Assembly (NCBI GenBank): GCA_964355545.1 | Contig: CAYHEK010000001.1 | Coordinates: 3,277 to 67,276 of the forward strand | Direction of reading: 5' to 3' | DNA: 64,000 bases | From: JAPLGE01 sp964355545 | GTDB lineage: Bacteria; Bipolaricaulota; Bipolaricaulia; UBA7950; UBA9294 | Shown here: positions 52,957-61,135 of the stretch, piece after piece | How positions within the stretch are numbered: the stretch's first letter is position 1 | How the letters are laid out: the number at the start of each line of letters is the position of its first letter | Program-made: the position numbers and the translations under genes | Notes under the pieces: generated by a model | Seen by the model: only the letters and a program-made list of their open reading frames with translations | Database searches by the model: none | Told to the model about the DNA's origin: nothing

Positions 52957-54198
52957 GTGTTGACCTTCGTTCTGGCGGGAGGAAGAGGTGAGCGCCTCTA
53001 TCCTCTAACCCGCGATCGCGCCAAGCCGGCCGTCCCCTTCGCCGGCCACTATCGAATCGTCGACTTCACGCTCTCCAACTGCATGCATTCTGGTTTGCGA
53101 AGGGTCTTCGTTCTAGTCCAGTACAAGTCGCTCTCCCTCGGGGAACACATCCGAGAGGGGTGGGATATCCTGCCCTCGGTGCTCGGTGAATCCGTGGAGA
53201 CAGTTGCTCCACAGCAGCGGATCTACACCGACTGGTACCTGGGGACGGCTGACGCGATCCACCAGAACTGGTACTGCGTAGAGAGGTACACCTCGGCTCA
53301 GGGACTGCCGTCCGCGATCCTCGTCCTTGCCGGCGACCACGTGTACAAGATGGACTACAGACCGATGCTCTCCTTCCACCAGACGAAATCCGCTGATGTG
53401 ACAGTAGCAGCCCTCCGCGTCTCTCGCGAGGAGACGCGCGCCAAGCTTGGAACTCTAGTCACCGACGTGGACCACCGAGTGATCGCCTTCGAGGAGAAGC
53501 CTCTGGAGCCCGTTGAGGTTCCCGATGCGCCGGGTTCATGCCTCGCGTCGATGGGCATCTACGCATTCCGGCCCAGCACGCTTCGCGAGGCGCTGTGCGA
53601 GGACGCGGGGAACTCCGAGTCCAGGCACGACTTCGGTAGGGACCTGCTGCCGGCCCTGGTCAAGACAGGGAGGGTGTACGCCTTCCCCTTCGAGCTCGGG
53701 AACCGCAACCCTACCGTCTACTGGAGGGACGTGGGGACTCTGGATGCGTACTTCGCGGCGCACATGGACCTCGTCGGTGCCTCTCCCCGTCTTGACATCC
53801 ACGACCGAACGTGGCCGATCCTCACGGTCAGGAAACCTTGGGTACCAAGCCGCATAGCCTGCGTGGAGCCGGCGAGTCAGGTGACGATCGTCGATTCCCT
53901 TCTTTCTTCCGGCTGCAGTGTGTGCGGCGGAACGGTCATTCGATCGGTCCTTTCGCCCGGTGTGTACGTGGGCGACGGGACCACGGTCGAGGACTCGATC
54001 CTCCTGGACCAAGTCATCATCGGGAGCCACGCCCGCGTCCGCCGGGCCATCATCGACAAAGGGGTCTGCATTCCCGAGAGAGCGATGATCGGTTATGATC
54101 CCGGCGAGGATTCGCGACGTTACGTGGTGACAGAGGGGGGAATCACCGTGATCCCCAAGGTTGAGTTCGCGGCCGAAGGAGAGAAATGCCCGAGTTGA
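52957..54198 (+). CDS. glgC: Glucose-1-phosphate adenylyltransferase
   Basis: The 413-residue protein has the nucleotidyltransferase start VLAGGRGERLYPLTRDRAKP, the FTLSNCMHSG motif, LAGDHVYKMDY and the C-terminal left-handed beta helix. It makes ADP-glucose, the committed precursor for GlgA. The first standard start is GTG 52957, but GGGAGGGG is 17 bases away; an in-frame ATT at 52948 has ideal spacing and would add IPD-like residues common in the family, so an atypical start is possible. Confidence 0.94.
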   Translation: MLTFVLAGGRGERLYPLTRDRAKPAVPFAGHYRIVDFTLSNCMHSGLRRVFVLVQYKSLSLGEHIREGWDILPSVLGESVETVAPQQRIYTDWYLGTADAIHQNWYCVERYTSAQGLPSAILVLAGDHVYKMDYRPMLSFHQTKSADVTVAALRVSREETRAKLGTLVTDVDHRVIAFEEKPLEPVEVPDAPGSCLASMGIYAFRPSTLREALCEDAGNSESRHDFGRDLLPALVKTGRVYAFPFELGNRNPTVYWRDVGTLDAYFAAHMDLVGASPRLDIHDRTWPILTVRKPWVPSRIACVEPASQVTIVDSLLSSGCSVCGGTVIRSVLSPGVYVGDGTTVEDSILLDQVIIGSHARVRRAIIDKGVCIPERAMIGYDPGEDSRRYVVTEGGITVIPKVEFAAEGEKCPS

Positions 54199-55217
54199 GA
54201 CGCGGTCCCATCTGGGAGCACTGGGTCATCCTCGCTCCGGAACGGGCCAAACGCCCATCCGACTTTCGTACACCCGAACGTCCCGCCCTGAAGCAGGAAG
54301 CAGCCAGCTGTCCGTTCTGCCTCGGCAATGAGCACATGACCCCTCCCGAGATCAGTCGCATCGCCGGCCCGGACGGGAGCTGGAGGGTGCGAGTGGTGCC
54401 GAACAGATTCCCTGCACTCCAGGACTACCCGGAACTCGGACGAGAGGCGGTAGGGGGCTTCTTCGACCGCATGAAAGGCGAAGGGACCCACGAGGTCGTG
54501 ATCGAAACCCCGGAGCACGAAAAGGGGCTTCCGGACTTGCCCGACGAACAAGTCAAGGCGGTAGTCGACATGTACGCCAGTCGGCTGCGGGAGCTGATGC
54601 GGAACCACTGGTACCGGTACATTCTGCTGTTCAAGAACCATGGTCGTGAAGCGGGCGCCTCGCTCGCCCACGCTCATTCCCAGATCATCGCGACTCCCGT
54701 GGTCCCGCTGTCGGTTCGCGGCCGGTTGGAGAACGCGAGGATCTACTACGAGAGCAAGGAACGATGCCTGTTCTGCGACGTCGTTCTGGAGGAGATCCGT
54801 AACGGGGAGCGCACCGTGGAAGAGGTCGACGGGTACGTGGTCACTGCCCCTTACGATTCGCGGTTCCCGTTTGAGTTGTTGATCTACCCCCGTCTGCACT
54901 CCCACGACTTCACCGCTATCACCGAGGTCCAGAAAGTCGGGTTGGCGCGCGCGCTGAAGCGGACTCTCCTGCGTCTGAGGACCCTGTTGGGCGACGTCCC
55001 CTACAACTTCGTCCTCCAGACCGCTCCCAACCCAATCCCAAGACCTGGGAAGCCAGGATACTGGGCGACCCTGCAGTACGACTATCATTGGATGATCGAG
55101 ATCATCCCCCGTCTGACCCAGGTCGCAGGGTTCGAGTGGGGAACGGGCTTTTACATCAACCCGATGCCGCCGGAGGACGCGGCGCGCCACCTGCGCGAGA
55201 CAGAGCTCCCAGAGTAG
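54186..55217 (+). CDS. galT: GalT-family hexose-1-phosphate uridylyl/adenylyltransferase
   Basis: The 343-residue HIT-superfamily protein has zinc-ligand pairs CPFC (about 38) and CLFC (about 193), and the catalytic HAHSQ (about 160) where canonical GalT has HPHGQ. It overlaps the glgC end by 13 bases and no galK or galE is nearby. In this context it may interconvert glucose-1-phosphate and UDP- or ADP-glucose; ADP-glucose phosphorylase activity is known for a plant member of the family. The galactose role is not supported by neighbours. Confidence 0.88.
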   Translation: MPELRRGPIWEHWVILAPERAKRPSDFRTPERPALKQEAASCPFCLGNEHMTPPEISRIAGPDGSWRVRVVPNRFPALQDYPELGREAVGGFFDRMKGEGTHEVVIETPEHEKGLPDLPDEQVKAVVDMYASRLRELMRNHWYRYILLFKNHGREAGASLAHAHSQIIATPVVPLSVRGRLENARIYYESKERCLFCDVVLEEIRNGERTVEEVDGYVVTAPYDSRFPFELLIYPRLHSHDFTAITEVQKVGLARALKRTLLRLRTLLGDVPYNFVLQTAPNPIPRPGKPGYWATLQYDYHWMIEIIPRLTQVAGFEWGTGFYINPMPPEDAARHLRETELPE

Positions 55218-55312
55218 AAGCAGGCGAGCGGGAGACGCGCCCCCTTGTTCAGGTGAGTCTGCTCTGACCCGCGGCGTACCGGCCCGCATGCACCTCACTG
55301 CACGTTGAGGGC

Positions 55313-55370
55313 TTCTAGTATCTCGGTCGTCGGCCACACAGCAGTTCGAAAGTCGTCCGCCAGACTCCAC
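55313..55370 (+). repeat. 58-bp dispersed repeat, right copy
   Basis: This is the direct-orientation partner of 42316-42373, sharing GCAGTTCGAAAGTCGTCCG and most flanking bases. It lies about 100 bases after galT, at the right edge of the glycogen cluster. Confidence 0.8.
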
Positions 55371-55477
55371 TTCCGGCTCCGTTGGTAGAGGCAGCGGTTT
55401 CACCTCCGGCGAAGGAGCCTCGTGGAGCGGATGGGCGGAGCCACTGTCGCGTTTCCTTTCTGTGTTCTTCACCTCCC

Positions 55478-55506
55478 TTGACAAGCGATTCTCTCCGGGC
55501 GAGAAT
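55478..55506 (+). promoter_or_regulatory. Promoter of the tetR-RND operon
   Basis: TTGACA (55478-55483), 17 bases and GAGAAT (55501-55506). The -10 hexamer directly abuts the palindromic operator. Confidence 0.7.
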
Positions 55507-55526
55507 ATGAATGAACGTTCATTCAT
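55507..55526 (+). promoter_or_regulatory. TetR operator, perfect 20-bp palindrome
   Basis: ATGAATGAAC/GTTCATTCAT is a perfect inverted repeat covering the expected transcription start, between the -10 box and the TetR start codon. It matches the TGAATGA-type operators of fatty-acid-responsive TetR regulators and implies autorepression. Confidence 0.85.
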
Positions 55527-55538
55527 GCGGAGGCGAGG

Positions 55539-56138
55539 ATGGCGAAAGATCCAGGCAAGGAGGAGTTGATCCGCGAGGCGGCGGTCCACGTCTTCTCGCG
55601 CAAGGGGTTCCACAAGGCGCGGGCGGAGGAGATCGCCGAGGAGGCCGGCGTCGCGGTGGGGACGATCTACAACTACTTCAAGAGCAAGGCGGACATTCTC
55701 CTTTCCATCTTCAAGGAGGAGTTTGAAGACCAGATGCGCTTCTACGAAGAGTTGCAGAAGAGCGCTCTCCCTGTGCCAGAGCAGATCCGCCGCATCCTTC
55801 AGGCGCACTTCTCCCTCCTCAACGAGCGGCAGGAGCTAGCGAAGGTCCTCGTCCAGGAGCGGTTCAACTGGAGCGGCGAGCTTGGGGAGAAGCTTGCAGA
55901 CCTCTATCGGGGAATGCTCGGCCGGATCGAGGCGCTCGTCCGCGAGGGAGTGGAGGAGGGTTGGGTGCGGTCGTGCAACCCGCGCATCACGGCGCTTGCC
56001 CTGTTTGCGATCGTGGAGTCGATCAGCACCTGCGGGATCATCTACCCTGAGGAGGAAGGGCATGGGCTCCTCCAGACGGCCCCCTCGGAGCTCGCCCGCC
56101 TTATCTGGGACGGGCTGAAGAAAGGGGAGAGCGCGTGA
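55539..56138 (+). CDS. TetR family transcriptional regulator
   Basis: This 199-residue protein has the N-terminal helix-turn-helix (AAVHVFSRKGFHKARAEEI and AGVAVGTIYNYFKSK) and a helical ligand domain. GCGGAGGCGAGG precedes ATG 55539. The 20-bp palindrome at its promoter, and the downstream RND transporter and LolA-like genes in the same direction, indicate a self-regulated export operon, probably sensing a lipid or other hydrophobic ligand. Confidence 0.92.
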   Translation: MAKDPGKEELIREAAVHVFSRKGFHKARAEEIAEEAGVAVGTIYNYFKSKADILLSIFKEEFEDQMRFYEELQKSALPVPEQIRRILQAHFSLLNERQELAKVLVQERFNWSGELGEKLADLYRGMLGRIEALVREGVEEGWVRSCNPRITALALFAIVESISTCGIIYPEEEGHGLLQTAPSELARLIWDGLKKGESA

Positions 56139-56184
56139 CGACCGATTTCCTTTCCTTCTCTTGCCTTGAGAGGAGGCTCCTTCG

Positions 56185-58527
56185 ATGAGGAGGGCCTACG
56201 AGTGGATTGCCGATCATCCCTACCGCGTGATCGGCCTCATCCTGTGCATCACCGTGGTCTTCCTCGCCTTCATCCCGCGCCTGGCGATCGACACCGACTT
56301 CTCGCACTACATCGACCAGAATGACCCCGCCCTCGTCGCAACGCGGCGGGCCGAGGACCGCTATGGGGCTCAGTCGCTCTTGATGGTGGCGGTTGAGAAT
56401 GTGCAAGGGATATTCAATCAGGCGACCCTGACGAAGATCGCCGAGATGCAGGGCGAGTTAGAGACAATCGCGGGGGTGGAGGAGGTCACCGGACCCCTGA
56501 ACGCTCAGATCATCACGGGTACGGAGACCTCGCTCCGGGTCAGCCCGGCCGCTCCCGGCGGGGCCGCCCCCGTGACGGCGGAGGAGATGGCCGCCTACCG
56601 CGACCGGGTCCTCGCAAGCAACACGGCCCGCGGCTACGTCGTCGCCTCAGACGGGCAGGCGGCCGCGATCGCGATCCGGTTTGAGGCCGGGGTGAACGAA
56701 CTCGCGGTGACCGAGAAAGTCGCCTCGATCGTCAAGGGGTACAACTCGCCTCCGGACCGTGTGCACATCATCGGGCTTTCCTACATGAACCTCGTTCTCG
56801 CGGAGACGATGACCAAGGACCTGTGGATTCTTCTTCCGCTTGTCATCCTGGCGATCGTCTTCGTCCTGTACCTGAGCTTCCGCAGCGTCCGCGGGATCCT
56901 CCTCCCGCTCCTCGTGGTCGTCCTCTCCACAGGCTGGAGCGTGGGCTTGATGGGGATGGTCAAGGCGCCGCTCACGATCATCTCCTTCATCCTGCCGGTG
57001 ATCCTCCTGGCGATCGGGATCGCGTACGGGATCCACGTCCTGAATCGCTTCTACGAGGCGATCGACTCTGGAATGGATCGGCGGACGGCCGTGGTCGAGA
57101 CGGGACTCCAAATGCTGGCGCCCGTCTCCATGGCCGGGTTGACCACCGTGGCTGGCTTCCTCTCGCTTCTCAACTCCGTCCTCGTCCCGCAGCGCGACTT
57201 CGGCCTGCACGCGGCGATGGGCGTGGCCGTGGCGATGGTTCTCTCGCTTGTCCTCATCCCCGCCTTCCTCTCCCTTCTCCGAGTCCCACGACAGAGGGTG
57301 CACCGGAGGGAATCCAGAATCGTCAACCGCGTGCTCTCCGTCTTTCGCTGGCTGATCCTGCGCCATCGCCGCGGCGTGCTCGCCGTCTCCGCGGTTCTCT
57401 TCATCGCCTTCCTCTCGGGTCTTTCGATCCTGCGGATCGAGACCTCGGAGAGGGAGTTCCTCGGGGAAGACAGTCCGGTCGTGCAGGCGATGAACGTCTT
57501 GGAGCGTCACTTCTCCGGGAGCGGGCAGCTGATGGTCGAGATCGACACCGGCGCTCGCGACGGCCTGAAGGCGCCGGCCCTCCTCTCGAAGATGGTGGAA
57601 CTCGAGGACTACCTGAAGACGAAGGGGATCCGAAAGACGAGTTCCCTTGCCGACCTCGTGCGGGAGATGAACCAGAAGTTCCACGCCGATGATCCGAGCT
57701 ACTACGCGATCCCGAAGGATCAAAGGCTTGTTTCTCAACTTCTCCTCCTCTTCACGTTCCAGGGAGGGGACCTCGGGACCATGGCCCTGGGAGATTTCTC
57801 CGCCGGAGAGGTAATGGGGCTCTACCCGCCTGGACGAAGCTCGGACCAAGTGAAGCTTGTCCGTGAGGTCGACGCCTATCTTAAGGAGCACTTCCCTTCA
57901 CCGCTGCAAGCGGAACTCGTGGGGGAGACGCGCGTCACCGCGAGCCTCCATTCTCGGATCTCTCGGAGTCAGATCTCGAGCCTGGTCACGTCGATCGTCT
58001 CGTCCGGAGCGATCGTCGCCATCCTCATGGCCTCGGTGGTCGCTGGATTGGTCAGCCTCGTGCCCCTCCTACTCACGATTGCGGTCAACTTCGGAGTGAT
58101 GGCCTTCACGGGGACTCCTCTCAACATGGCGACCCTGATGGTCTCGTCGATGGCAATCGGTATGGGGATCGACTACGCCATCCACTTCATGTCCCGCTAT
58201 CGGCGCGAGATCCTCGCCGGGAACGATGCTGAAACAGTCGTGCAGAACACGATCCTAACCACAGGGCGAGGGATCGCCTTCAACGCCCTGTCCCTCGTGT
58301 TGGGATTCATCCTGCTCCTCGCCTCGTCGTTCAAGGGGACCCGCGACTTCGGCCTATTCGTCGCCATGACCATGGCAATCAGCGCCCTCTCCGCGTTCAC
58401 CGTAATCCCAGCGATCCTCACCACCTGGCGGCCGAAGTTCCTTACGCGACGAGACTTGAGGCAAAGAAAGGCCGAGCGGATCACGTTACGCGGGACGATC
58501 AACGGAAACGGAGGCAATCATGAATAG
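56185..58527 (+). CDS. RND/MMPL family transporter
   Basis: The 780-residue protein has two homologous halves, each with one transmembrane helix, a large extracytoplasmic loop and a block of five helices (for example LLPLVILAIVFVLYLSF and LASSFKGTRDFGLFVAMTM regions). GIGIAYGIHVLNRFYEA and GMGIDYAIHFMSRYRRE are the paired helix-4 motifs with Asp in the second. It belongs with MmpL/HpnN-type lipid exporters. It overlaps the following LolA-like gene by eight bases, indicating a two-component lipid export unit. Confidence 0.9.
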   Translation: MRRAYEWIADHPYRVIGLILCITVVFLAFIPRLAIDTDFSHYIDQNDPALVATRRAEDRYGAQSLLMVAVENVQGIFNQATLTKIAEMQGELETIAGVEEVTGPLNAQIITGTETSLRVSPAAPGGAAPVTAEEMAAYRDRVLASNTARGYVVASDGQAAAIAIRFEAGVNELAVTEKVASIVKGYNSPPDRVHIIGLSYMNLVLAETMTKDLWILLPLVILAIVFVLYLSFRSVRGILLPLLVVVLSTGWSVGLMGMVKAPLTIISFILPVILLAIGIAYGIHVLNRFYEAIDSGMDRRTAVVETGLQMLAPVSMAGLTTVAGFLSLLNSVLVPQRDFGLHAAMGVAVAMVLSLVLIPAFLSLLRVPRQRVHRRESRIVNRVLSVFRWLILRHRRGVLAVSAVLFIAFLSGLSILRIETSEREFLGEDSPVVQAMNVLERHFSGSGQLMVEIDTGARDGLKAPALLSKMVELEDYLKTKGIRKTSSLADLVREMNQKFHADDPSYYAIPKDQRLVSQLLLLFTFQGGDLGTMALGDFSAGEVMGLYPPGRSSDQVKLVREVDAYLKEHFPSPLQAELVGETRVTASLHSRISRSQISSLVTSIVSSGAIVAILMASVVAGLVSLVPLLLTIAVNFGVMAFTGTPLNMATLMVSSMAIGMGIDYAIHFMSRYRREILAGNDAETVVQNTILTTGRGIAFNALSLVLGFILLLASSFKGTRDFGLFVAMTMAISALSAFTVIPAILTTWRPKFLTRRDLRQRKAERITLRGTINGNGGNHE

Positions 58528-59359
58528 CAAGGGATCTATCGTGGCAGTCCTTCTCGCCGCCCTTCTTCTCGCGGTGGGAGCGGTCCGTGGAGCGGGGTCA
58601 AGCGGGGACGAGATCCTCGCCCGCGTTGAAGAAGAGGGGGAGTTCCTGGGCCAGGGGAGTCTGATCACGACCTTGAGACTTGAGAATAGCTACCCGGATG
58701 GGACCTCGTCAGGCCTCGTGTTAGGGGGCCTGGGAAAGCGCGCGGAGGGAGGAGAGTACGCCCTCTACTACATCCTCGAACCCGAGGGTTCTCGGGGATC
58801 GATCTTTCTCTCGCAAGAGCGTGCTGGCGAGAAGTCTCGCATGTGGATCTACTTGCCTCTCTTGGGGAGGCCGGTCGAGTTCGTTTCTGAAGAGGAGCAA
58901 GAAGAGAGCTTCTTCGGGAGCGCCTTCTCTAATCAGGACATCGCAAGCCGCGAGATGACGGACGAGTACACCGCCGAAGTGACCGCCGAGGAGACGCTTG
59001 AGGTCGGGGATCGCACGCGCCCGGTCTACGTCCTCGCGCTCGTCGCCAAGCCCGGAACGGACGTGCACGATCCGACGGCGACGGTCTGGGTCGACCGAGA
59101 GGCGTTCATCGTCCTCCGCGCCGAGTACCGAAATGCGCAGGGGGACGTCGAACGCGGCCTCGAGGTCCTCGCCCTGGGGGAGTTCGAAGGAAGGCTCACG
59201 CCGGACCGGCTCGTCGTTCGAGACGTCGTTGGAAAGAGAGCGACCACGGTCGCCTTCCTCGAACGGCAGCGGCCGGCGGCGGACTTCCCAGACGCCCTCT
59301 TCGCTCCGGAGAACCTTCCCACCTTCGACCCGACGGTGTACGGGCTTTTGGGCGACTAA
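58520..59359 (+). CDS. Outer-membrane lipoprotein-sorting (LolA-like) protein
   Basis: This 279-residue protein has a signal peptide (residues 1-25) and a single beta-sheet domain with MWIYLPLLGRPVEFVSEEEQEESFFGS-type sequence, typical of the lipoprotein-sorting family encoded next to MMPL transporters. It probably shuttles a lipid released by the RND protein through the periplasm. The start overlaps the transporter stop. Confidence 0.82.
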   Translation: MNSKGSIVAVLLAALLLAVGAVRGAGSSGDEILARVEEEGEFLGQGSLITTLRLENSYPDGTSSGLVLGGLGKRAEGGEYALYYILEPEGSRGSIFLSQERAGEKSRMWIYLPLLGRPVEFVSEEEQEESFFGSAFSNQDIASREMTDEYTAEVTAEETLEVGDRTRPVYVLALVAKPGTDVHDPTATVWVDREAFIVLRAEYRNAQGDVERGLEVLALGEFEGRLTPDRLVVRDVVGKRATTVAFLERQRPAADFPDALFAPENLPTFDPTVYGLLGD

Positions 59360-59410
59360 CGATCCGCGCCGGGAAGTCCGCTCACGAGCGAATCGCGGGC
59401 CCGCGGTGCG

Positions 59411-59439
59411 TTGCATCGAACGAGCCTGGACACTACAAT
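59411..59439 (+). promoter_or_regulatory. Promoter of the frr-atp operon
   Basis: TTGCAT (59411-59416), 17 bases and TACAAT (59434-59439), 26 bases before the frr start codon. Confidence 0.65.
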
Positions 59440-59464
59440 TGCGCCTTGTGCGAGGTGTTTTTTG

Positions 59465-60022
59465 ATGCCAGAGAAAGTTCGGCAGGAGATGCTTGACCAC
59501 ATGAAGCGGACGCTCGACGTCTTCCGGACGAACCTAGGGAAGGTCCAGACCGGCCGCGCCAACCCAGCGATGGTCGAGGACGTCATCGTCGACTACTACG
59601 GAGCCCCCACCCCCCTCAAGCAGCTAGCGACCCTCGTTGCCCCGGATCCGGATCTCCTCGTGGTGCAGCCCTACGACAAGACCCAGATGGCCGCCGTGGA
59701 GAAGGCAATCCTCGCAGCCGGCCTCGGGCTCAACCCGGCGAACGACGGGAAGATCATCCGGATCAAGATTCCAAAGCTCTCAGAGGAGCGGCGCGAGGAG
59801 CTCGTGCGGGTCATCAAGGCGCGGGGAGAGGAGGCGAAGGTCGCCCTGCGCAACATCCGCCGCGAGGCGAACGAGAAGCTCGACCGGATGAAGGACGACG
59901 GCGCGATCTCAGAGGACGACTACCGCCGCCAGCGCGAGAAGAACGACGAGGCGATTCAGGAGTACTCGAAGAAGGTGGACGAGCTGGTGGAGGCGAAGAA
60001 TAAGCAGCTCCGTATTATCTGA
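59465..60022 (+). CDS. frr: Ribosome recycling factor
   Basis: This 185-residue protein has the RRF pattern: VQTGRANPAMVEDV, YYGAPTPLKQLA, NPANDGKIIRIKIPKLSEERR and a long helical end. It splits post-termination ribosomes with EF-G. GAGGTG precedes ATG 59465. Usually next to pyrH and tsf, here it heads the ATP synthase operon, its stop overlapping the atpI-like start by one base. Confidence 0.96.
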   Translation: MPEKVRQEMLDHMKRTLDVFRTNLGKVQTGRANPAMVEDVIVDYYGAPTPLKQLATLVAPDPDLLVVQPYDKTQMAAVEKAILAAGLGLNPANDGKIIRIKIPKLSEERREELVRVIKARGEEAKVALRNIRREANEKLDRMKDDGAISEDDYRRQREKNDEAIQEYSKKVDELVEAKNKQLRII

Positions 60023-60444
60023 TGCACCCCGAGCCGTCACAACACGGCATGCGTAGCCCGCTTAGGTCGGAGTTTGTTCAGGTTTTTCACATCCCCAGCG
60101 TCCTCGGCATCTGCGCGTGCGCCGCGATCCTCCTCGCGGCGGTGGGCGAGGGGCGCGCCGCGATCGGAATCGGGGTTGGCCTTTTCCTCTTCATCCTGAA
60201 CGCCTTCCTCCTATACAGGGCGGGCCGGTCTGTCGTCCGGGCGGGTTCGCGCGGGAAGGGGGCCGCTCTTGCGGGTCTCTCTAGCTTTGGTAGAATTCTT
60301 CTTCTCGCGGTCGCCTTGGCCTTCGTGGCGAGGTGGGACATACCGGCGTTTCTTTCGAGCTCGGGGAGTCTCCTCTTCTGCCAAGGCAACCTGCAGGTAG
60401 TCTCCATCTTGAGGAAGGGAAGAGCGCGATGGACGAACACCTAG
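60022..60444 (+). CDS. atpI: ATP synthase subunit I-like membrane protein
   Basis: This 140-residue hydrophobic protein has about three to four membrane helices (for example LGICACAAILLAAVG and GVGLFLFILNAFLLYRAG) immediately before atpB, the position and shape of AtpI. AtpI assists c-ring assembly or Mg2+ uptake. Assignment rests on context and topology. It overlaps atpB by 16 bases. Confidence 0.72.
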   Translation: MHPEPSQHGMRSPLRSEFVQVFHIPSVLGICACAAILLAAVGEGRAAIGIGVGLFLFILNAFLLYRAGRSVVRAGSRGKGAALAGLSSFGRILLLAVALAFVARWDIPAFLSSSGSLLFCQGNLQVVSILRKGRARWTNT

Positions 60445-61127
60445 GGGAGAGGCTCGTCCTCAACGTCCCGGTAGGGGGATTCTCGCTTGAGTTCAACCTC
60501 TTGACCATGATCGCGAGCTGGGTCGTGATCGTCCTTCTCGTTGTCTTGGCTGTATTCCTGCGCCGCGGCTTGAGGCAAGAGATCGAGGAGAAACCAAACC
60601 GGGTCCAGGCCCTGGTCGACGCCGTCATGGGCCTCCTAGAGAACCAGTTCCTGGTTGGGTTTGGCTCCGAGCGGGTGGCGAGGGAGCTTTTCCCTTTCAT
60701 CGGGACCCTATTCTTATTTGTCCTTTTCTCGAACTGGATCTCCGTGGTTCCGTACCTGGGGGGAGCGCCGACGGAGGACCTCAACGTGCCGATCAGCCTG
60801 GGCGTCATGGTCCTCGTCATGTCGTACGTCGTGGCCCTTCGTGTCAAGGGGCTGAGGGGATACGTTCGCGGGCGGCTGGAGCCCTTTCCTTTCCTCCTTC
60901 CCCTCCACATGATCGGGGAGGTGGGGAGGACAACCTCGCACTCGTTCCGTCTGTTCGGGAACCTCTTCGGTGGAGGAATCCTGATCGTCGTCTTCTCGAC
61001 CGCCCTCGTGCCGCTCGTCGTGCCCGTTGTACTGAACCTTTTCTTCGGGCTGTTTGTTGGATTGATTCAAGCCTTTGTATTCTCTATGCTTGCGGTCATC
61101 TACATTAATACGGCGGTTAGCGAATAG
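60429..61127 (+). CDS. atpB: F0F1 ATP synthase subunit a
   Basis: This 232-residue membrane protein has the essential Arg in SHSFRLFGNLFGG and a C-terminal helix with IQAFVFSMLAVIYINTA. It forms the ion half-channels facing the c ring. ATG 60429 is inside the end of atpI and gives the conserved VGGFSLEFNLLTM start. Confidence 0.94.
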   Translation: MDEHLGERLVLNVPVGGFSLEFNLLTMIASWVVIVLLVVLAVFLRRGLRQEIEEKPNRVQALVDAVMGLLENQFLVGFGSERVARELFPFIGTLFLFVLFSNWISVVPYLGGAPTEDLNVPISLGVMVLVMSYVVALRVKGLRGYVRGRLEPFPFLLPLHMIGEVGRTTSHSFRLFGNLFGGGILIVVFSTALVPLVVPVVLNLFFGLFVGLIQAFVFSMLAVIYINTAVSE

Positions 61128-61135
61128 GAGGGACC

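Noticed and set aside
55380..55430. tRNA-like fragment (GTTGGTAGAGGCAGCGG)
   Set aside because: No acceptor stem or T-arm can be paired around it.
55218..55538. Right-hand attachment site duplicating the tRNA-Ala 3' end
   Set aside because: Searched by eye for CGAATCCGCTCGCCTCC-like sequence; none is present, so integration at tRNA-Ala is not demonstrated.
54120..55808. 562-codon minus-strand open frame
   Set aside because: It is antisense to galT and runs through the intergenic region and into tetR with no domain features; a GC-bias artefact.
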